From positions 806,001 to 870,000 of the forward strand of contig NZ_JADKSO010000001.1 in assembly GCF_015351245.1 (NCBI RefSeq): a stretch of 64,000 nt of DNA. Reading direction: 5' to 3'. Position numbers and translations under genes: made by a program. Shown in pieces: positions 59,301 through 64,000 of this stretch; within the stretch, counting starts at the first letter, position 1, and every line of letters starts with the position of its first letter. The DNA comes from Rathayibacter sp. VKM Ac-2879. Its GTDB lineage: Bacteria; Actinomycetota; Actinomycetes; Actinomycetales; Microbacteriaceae. Under the pieces are notes generated by a model. The model had not been told where the DNA came from. It saw nothing but the letters and a program-made list of their open reading frames with translations, and ran no database searches.

Positions 59301-59357
59301 TGAACCGTCTTCGGTTTGATGCGCCCTTCTTTCGAGTTTGGAAGGAAGATGTTGATC

Positions 59358-59670
59358 ATGTCGACGAGAGTTCCGGAGGGGGGCTAAGGAGCGGGCTGTT
59401 AGGCTGGTTGTGGATCACCTTGACGGGTGTCCGATGCTCACTGCTGCATGGGAGTCCGTGTCCGGGTGGCTGGGCTTCGGGGCCGAGTCGTTGCGTCGGT
59501 GGGTGCGGCAGGCGCAGATCGATGGCGGCCGGCGCGACGGCGCCACGACTGTCGACGTGGATGAAGTGAAGCGGCTGCGGCGAGGGAACCGTGAGTTCCG
59601 TGAGGCGAACGCGTTCCTGAAGGACGCGGCGGTTTTCTTCGCCGGGGAACTCGACCCCCTACGGCGTTGA
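59358..59670 (+). pseudogene. IS3 OrfA, frameshifted near its start
   Basis: Starts MSTRVPE at 59358, then a run of six G puts the frame off and TAA follows at 59385. The rest, in another frame, reads KERAVRLVVDHLDGCPMLTA, LGFGAESLRRWVRQAQ and EVKRLRRGNREFREANAFL, the HTH and leucine-zipper region of IS3 OrfA. It overlaps the beginning of OrfB at 59667, where programmed frameshifting normally occurs. Confidence 0.75.
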
Positions 59671-60137
59671 TCGTCGCGTTCATCGACGAGCAACGAGCCA
59701 AGCATTGTGTGGTCGAGTCGATCTGTCGGGTCCTGCGGGAGCAGGGGTTGGAGGTCGCCGCGCGAACCTATCGGGCCTGGAGAAGATCCGAGGCCTCGAC
59801 CAGCGACAGGGCTGATGCGATGATCATCGACGCACTGTTGGCGACGGCCGCGACGCCGGAGAGCAGGTAGGGGCGACGGAAGATGACTTACGACAATGGC
59901 CTCCCCGAGTCCACGATCGGGCTGTTCACCACCGAAGCGATCCGCGACGACAGCCCGTTCCGGAACAGCCCACCGCGGACAATCGACGACGTCGAACGGG
60001 TCACCACGGGCTGGGTCGACTGGTTCACCAGCAGCAGCCTCCACACCGCTCCTGGAGACGCCCCACCCGACGAGTTCAAGGCCAGCAACCACCCTCCCCT
60101 CAACAGCCCACCCCGACCCGTCATGGCACCCACATAA
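59667..60137 (+). pseudogene. IS3 OrfB transposase with internal deletion
   Basis: First part VAFIDEQRAKHCVVESICRVL to about 59870 is the OrfB N-terminus; the second, in a different frame from about 59880, reads DNGLPESTIGLFTTEAIRDD and DDVERVTTGWVDWF, the OrfB C-terminus. The central DDE integrase core between them is missing, so no active transposase can form. Confidence 0.78.
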
Positions 60138-60164
60138 AAGCGGCAGAAAACCGAAAACGGTTCA

Positions 60165-60780
60165 CGGCTCGGTGTAGCGGTGAAAGCCCGGGAGATGAGC
60201 GGAGCGCGGTCGGCGTCCGGGCGGACCGTGCGGCTTTCGCGGCCGTCGCTGTCGAACTCGCGAACGTTGAGGTATCCGAGCGGAGCCCGACCTGGAGTCC
60301 CGCGCTTCTGCACCTTCTGTGTCATGCCCTTGGTGACCTCGTGTGCGAGGTTGCGTGAGTAGAACTCTGCTATCGAGGACATGATGCCGTGAAGGAGCGC
60401 GCCCGACGGTGACTGGTCGATGCTCTCCGTGGCGGAGATCAGCGCCACGTTCGCGGCGGTTAGCTGTTTCATGATCTCGACGTCGTCCTCGCGGTTGCGG
60501 GCGAGGCGGTCGACCTTGTGGACGACGACGTAGTCGACGGAGTGCTCGCGGATGTACTCGAGCATCTCTTGGACCGCTGGACGGTTCGCTGTCTTCGCGG
60601 GCTCTCTGCGGTCGACGAACTCCTTGGCGACCATGGCGCCCATGGACTGCGCCTTCTTCCGATTCGCCTCCCGCTGCGCAGGGATCGAGAACCCCTCCCT
60701 CTCGTCACCGCGATGCGGGCACGCTGGTCGATATGCGCTCTCTTGTAGACTTCGCGGAGACGTGGTTGATGAAATGTCGA
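60165..60780 (-). pseudogene. Second serine integrase, N-terminal part only
   Basis: Minus-strand frame with GDEREGFSIPAQREANRKKAQ, VDYVVVHKVDRLARNREDD and ISATESIDQSPSGALLHG, continuing to DADRAPLISRAF where the IS3 element begins. The overlap with the other copy (48806-49159) is nearly identical in protein but clearly diverged in DNA, so these are two related integrases, not one gene cut in half. The residues around the catalytic serine (RISTS) are in another frame, so the N-terminus is damaged too. Confidence 0.82.
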
Positions 60781-60863
60781 GATCTACGTGATTGGAGGGT
60801 CCCGCGCTTCTGGCGGAATGCTCGACCGTGGTGACAGATGTTCGAAGGAGTGTGAGGGATTCG

Positions 60864-61380
60864 ATGAAAATTGAGCTGATGCCGATGGACGACTCCGCGC
60901 TGGTCCGATTCGAGAGAGCGGTCCTTTCCCCAGCTGGCACGGGTGAGTTCCAGTGGTTCGGGTTCACGGATTTGTCGCAGGTCCGCGCCCGTTTCAAGTC
61001 GGATGGATTACTTGGCGATCAGGGGGGGGGGGGGCATGCTGGCAGTTCAACTTGATACTCAACAAGTCGGAAGAGTCGAATGGTTCTCGAGCAGATGGGG
61101 GCGCTCATCGTCGACCTGCTGGACCATCGCGGTCGGGATAGATGAGGGCCACCGGGGCTTGGGGATTGGCACGGCTGCGCATCAACTGTTAGTCGACTAT
61201 CTATTTCGTCATACCCGGGTTGAAAGAATTCAAGCATACACGGATGAGCGGAATGTGCATGAGAGGAAGGCGCTGACATCGGCTGGCTTCAGCCAGGAAG
61301 GGATTCTTCGGCGCGCGCAGTGGCGTGACGGTGGGTGGCGCGATATGGCCCTCTATTCTCGCCTTAGAGAGGCGTCGTGA
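60864..61380 (+). pseudogene. GNAT acetyltransferase split at a run of 13 G (possible phase-variable gene)
   Basis: ATG 60864 opens a frame (MKIELMPMDDSALVRFERAV) that ends soon after a G tract at 61022-61034. The frame one base over continues MLAVQLDTQQVGRVEWF, IDEGHRGLGIGTAAHQLLVDY and NVHERKALTSAGFSQEGILR to TGA 61380, a complete GNAT acetyl-CoA-binding domain. With 12 or 15 G the two halves would join into one protein of about 171 residues. This is either a phase-variable gene in the off state, a decaying gene, or a sequencing error in the homopolymer. Confidence 0.7.
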
Positions 61381-61565
61381 GCGCTGTTTCAGACGCGAAG
61401 AGCTTCGTTGGGCCTGGTGAACTTCGCGTAATTCTGCGGAAGGTTACGGGAACTTCGGCCATAGCGACCTGTCTGCATCTCCCGGTGGGATGCTCTCCGG
61501 CATTGCACATTGAGCTGAGCACCTGCTTGGCAGCCCAGTCTCGCTCGGCCAGGATTCGACAATAG
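61377..61565 (+). CDS. Short hypothetical protein
   Basis: 62 residues. GTG 61377 overlaps the stop of the acetyltransferase frame, so translation could be coupled. No recognised family; hydrophobicity and composition are unremarkable. May be chance. Confidence 0.25.
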   Translation: MSAVSDAKSFVGPGELRVILRKVTGTSAIATCLHLPVGCSPALHIELSTCLAAQSRSARIRQ

Positions 61566-61567
61566 CC

Positions 61568-61960
61568 GTGTTTGCGATGGGAGGGCGAGCTAACGCGCGC
61601 ACTTCGCTTCACATTCTGCCGCGCAGGGGACTCGGGTTAGCAGTAGAAAGGGAGCGTGACCGCGTCGCTCTACACGACTTTACCTCCCAGCGTATTGAGG
61701 CTGAGACCGACATCGTCGCCGCAGAAATCGATCGCAACATCACTCAGCGCCCCCATGGTGGTCTAGTTATGCCCAAGCCGCCAGAGCTGATGTATTAGAC
61801 TTTCACGAACTCGCATAACGGCTATGGTAATGCGGGCTCTATTGGTGCCATTGGCCGTCCCGTGATAGAGAATTTCCTTCGGAGCGCCTATGATGCCAGC
61901 GTCTGTGACGCTCACGATTGTAGGAGATGTAGATTGTGATAATCTCGCCTCGCTTATGCC
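61568..61960 (+). pseudogene. Possible decayed gene of unknown family
   Basis: A plus frame from GTG 61568 reads HDFTSQRIEAETDIVAAEID and ends at TAG 61796; the same frame continues beyond with NGYGNAGSIGAIGRPVIENF to a TGA near 61940. Continuity across the stop and lower GC suggest one decayed gene. No family recognised. Confidence 0.3.
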
Positions 61961-62529
61961 AATTGAGTTAGGCGATCTTCACGTCGGTTGACCGGTTCTT
62001 GCTGAGGCAGAACCGCCACTAGTGTCGCGCACGGGCTCGCGCTTCGACCCGGTCGCCAATGCAGATCGGCTGGCAATCGGTTTCGAGGTGCCTGGTGCAA
62101 TGGGGTACGGCTGCGGTGCGGACTCGAGTCGGTAGTCGTTGGGCGCAGGTCAGTGGAGAGCGTTGGCCGCGGCGGCGCGCTCCACCGCGGTGAAGGCGGA
62201 CCGTCCAGTCCCCGTTGTCGTAGTTCACCGTGACGCTCCGAGAGCCCTTCTCGTCGGTGGAGGAGAGCCCGAGCGGAGGAAGTCCGCATGGCAGGGGCGA
62301 GCCATGGGGCACCTGCATGCCCGGTTGTGGCCGCCGCGAAGGGAAGAGCAACGGGCTCGCTCACCGCGTCGGGGCCGACCCGGTAATGTGTTCGGCCGCC
62401 TGGTCGCGCTATGCCGTGATGGCCACCGGACGCGACGAACTCCTGGCGATGCCGCCGTCACTTTTCCCTCCTGCTGCATGGTCACGATGAGGCTGCTCCT
62501 TCTCTGCCTGAGCTTCGACGACTTATTTA
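61961..62529. other. Interval without a recognised gene
   Basis: Mixed composition, several short frames on both strands. One on the minus strand includes VTVNYDNGDWTVRLHRG, but with no family match and no convincing start. Probably the edge of the accessory region. Confidence 0.35.
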
Positions 62530-62573
62530 CCGTCCTTGAAGACACTATGTGTGATAGTGTCCTAGAGGACGGT
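62530..62573. repeat. Nested inverted repeat upstream of the NTF2-like gene
   Basis: Outer arms ACCGTCCT (62530-62537) and AGGACGGT (62566-62573) enclose a perfect inner palindrome GACACTAT-GTGTG-ATAGTGTC (62541-62561). It lies 82 bp before ATG 62655 and may be an operator or a hairpin in the leader. Confidence 0.65.
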
Positions 62574-62654
62574 TTCGGAGCCGCCGGGGTCCCGTTCAGC
62601 GGATGCCTCGCCGCGTGCACGACAGGGATCTCTCATCGGAGAAGGGAACACACA

Positions 62655-63014
62655 ATGAGCAACAAGCTGGAAGACAATGAGCTGCCGGCCGCGGTGCGCG
62701 GTTTCGTCGACGGATGGCAAGGGGGCGACGCGGACAAGGTCGGAGCGCTGTTCGCCGAGAACGCGGTGGTCTCGGACCAGGGCGAGACGCATCGTGGTCT
62801 GGACGAGATCCGCGGCTGGATCAACAAGGACATCAACCTCTTCACCACGACCCTCTCGTTCCTGCGGGCGCGCGAGGTCGACGGCATGGTGGGAGCGTCG
62901 TACCGCCTCGAGGGCGACTTCCCCGGCGGGGTCGCGGACCTGGAATACCAGTTCCACCTCAACGACGACGGGCAGATCGTCCAGCTTGACTTCGCGCCGG
63001 CGCAGGCCGTCTAG
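62655..63014 (+). CDS. NTF2-like/SnoaL-family protein
   Basis: 119 residues. VRGFVDGWQGGDADKVGALFAENAVVSD and the following beta strands (LEYQFHLNDDGQIVQLDF) form the cone-shaped NTF2 fold used by ketosteroid isomerase-like enzymes. Ligand unknown. A GGAGAAGGG site precedes ATG, a nested palindrome lies upstream and a terminator follows, so it is a single-gene unit. Confidence 0.8.
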   Translation: MSNKLEDNELPAAVRGFVDGWQGGDADKVGALFAENAVVSDQGETHRGLDEIRGWINKDINLFTTTLSFLRAREVDGMVGASYRLEGDFPGGVADLEYQFHLNDDGQIVQLDFAPAQAV

Positions 63015-63023
63015 CTGACGAAC

Positions 63024-63063
63024 ACGAGAAGAGGCCGCCCCAGCCAGGGCGGCCTCTTCTCGT
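63024..63063 (+). terminator. Terminator after the NTF2-like gene
   Basis: Perfect 17-bp stem (ACGAGAAGAGGCCGCCC and complement) with a 6-nt loop, 10 bp after the stop. Confidence 0.88.
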
Positions 63064-63212
63064 TGCCAGGATGGCTCAGACTCGGCCGCAGCATCCAGCA
63101 GGGAGACGGCACCAGTGCTGGCAGGCTTGTCAGTATGGTGTGACCTTTGCGGCTGACGACAACGCGCCGGCCAGCCGAGGTGCAGCTGACCGGCGCGTGA
63201 GCTGACGTGTCG

Positions 63213-63998
63213 TCAGGCCGTGCGGACAGTCCCGCCGTCAATCACGACCTCGGCACCCACGATCGCTGATGCCCGATCGGACACGAGGAAGCCCACGAGG
63301 TCCGCCACCTCCTCCGTCTCGGCGAAGCGGCCCAGGGGCACGCCTCCGAGCGAATCGAGGACGAGCTGTGCGGCCTCCTCGCGACTGATCCCGTTGCCCT
63401 CGGCGATCCGGTCGTAGAACACCTTCGTGCCCTCCGTGCTGATGCCGCCGGGGCTGATCGTGTTGACGCGCACGCCCTTCGGTGCGACCTCGGTAGCGAG
63501 TCCCTTGCTGTAGGTGCGGAGCGCGCCCTTCGCTGCCGCGTAGGGGAGTGTGGACTCCCACTGCGGCACCTGGCGCTGGATCGAGGTGAAGTGCAGGACG
63601 ACCCCCGAACCATTGGTGATCATGGTGGGAATGAGTGCGGCGTCCAGGCGCACCGCGCCCAAAAGGTTGAGCTGGAGCTCGGCGATCCACTGCTCGTCGG
63701 AGATGACCGCGAAGCCGCCCGTCGGCGTCGATGATCCCCCGACAACGTGCACGAGGATGTCGACGCCACCGGCCTTCAGCATCTCCGCGGCGACGATCTC
63801 GGTGCCCTCCTTCGTGGAGGTGTCGGCGGCGATGAAGCGGTCGGGGCGGTCGTAGCCCTCCGGCATCGACCGAGCCGACACGTAGACGTCCGCCCCGAGT
63901 TCGCGCAGCCTCTTCACGACCGCTACGCCGGTGCCCTTCGTTCCTCCGGTGACCAACGTGCGGCGACCGTCCAGGCGATCGCGATCCGTGCTTGCCAT
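63213..63998 (-). CDS. Short-chain dehydrogenase/reductase (SDR)
   Basis: 261 residues. The cofactor loop [15 protein letters not shown] is a TGxxxGxG Rossmann motif; the catalytic residues are Ser in [12 protein letters not shown] and Tyr/Lys in PYAAAKGAL; the C-terminal [11 protein letters not shown] is typical of classical SDRs. The substrate cannot be told. The ATG lies 2 bp from the window edge, so the true start may be further out. Confidence 0.88.
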   Translation of the reverse strand: MASTDRDRLDGRRTLVTGGTKGTGVAVVKRLRELGADVYVSARSMPEGYDRPDRFIAADTSTKEGTEIVAAEMLKAGGVDILVHVVGGSSTPTGGFAVISDEQWIAELQLNLLGAVRLDAALIPTMITNGSGVVLHFTSIQRQVPQWESTLPYAAAKGALRTYSKGLATEVAPKGVRVNTISPGGISTEGTKVFYDRIAEGNGISREEAAQLVLDSLGGVPLGRFAETEEVADLVGFLVSDRASAIVGAEVVIDGGTVRTA

Positions 63999-64000
63999 GT

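Larger units (their letters stand above)
59301..60164 (+). mobile_element. IS3-family element, internally deleted
   Basis: Ends match as terminal inverted repeats: TGAACCGTCTTCGGTTT at the left and the complement of TGAACCGTTTTCGGTTT at the right (60148-60164). Length 864 bp, short for an IS3 element of about 1.2-1.3 kb. Flanking bases (AGC and CGG) show no target duplication. The right end abuts the second serine-integrase fragment. Confidence 0.8.

Overview
The window is high-GC DNA from an actinobacterium. The conserved core points to the family Microbacteriaceae, possibly near Rathayibacter or Leifsonia; the genus is a guess. Supporting signs are the blocks pst operon/mutT1/ppk/mshD/glnR, phoU/senX3-regX3/carD/ispDF/cysS/rlmB and cspB/DUF3027/DUF2530/serC/ideR, mycothiol synthesis (mshD), and many start codons placed 6-7 nt after a -10 box, i.e. 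leaderless genes.

Layout. 1-2995 is the edge of a decayed integrated element beside tRNA-Lys(UUU): broken tyrosine-integrase and excisionase pieces, plus one intact 467-aa protein with a deoxyribosyltransferase/TIR-like C-terminal domain that may be a defence effector. 3000-47700 is ordinary chromosome. It carries an ECF sigma/anti-sigma pair (sigK/rskA-like) behind a structured leader, pstSCAB, mutT1-ppk, mshD, glnR, a nitrobindin-like protein, a YgfZ-like protein, a FUSC protein, gpmA, phoU, senX3-regX3, carD, bifunctional ispDF, cysS, rlmB, an msiK/ugpC-type ATPase, a DsbA-like oxidoreductase, msrB, cold-shock genes, groEL under two CIRCE elements, a two-component system, serC, ideR, an NlpC/P60 hydrolase behind a possible riboswitch, an HNH protein and phosphoketolase.

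Phosphate control is visible as a circuit. Direct repeats with 11-bp periodicity resembling PHO boxes lie before pstS and ppk and between phoU and senX3, so transporter, polyphosphate kinase and regulator probably form one regulon.

47700-62650 is accessory DNA next to tRNA-Arg(CCU). It is framed by two different truncated serine integrases, one lacking its N-terminus (47773-49160) and one lacking its C-terminus (60165-60780). Between them are two intact divergent transcription units: an MMPL exporter with a MarR regulator, and a four-gene operon of stand-alone DHBP synthase (RibB), a PlsC-like acyltransferase with a long extra C-terminal region, an unknown protein and an SRPBCC protein. The shared promoter region holds two strong palindromes. 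This RibB/acyltransferase/SRPBCC/MMPL locus is my best candidate for an undescribed system. Further right come decayed transposases, an S1-protease pseudogene with two in-frame stops, an ECF sigma/anti-sigma/lipoprotein cassette, and an acetyltransferase split by a run of 13 G that may be phase variable. 62650-64000 returns to intact genes: an NTF2-like protein and a short-chain dehydrogenase.
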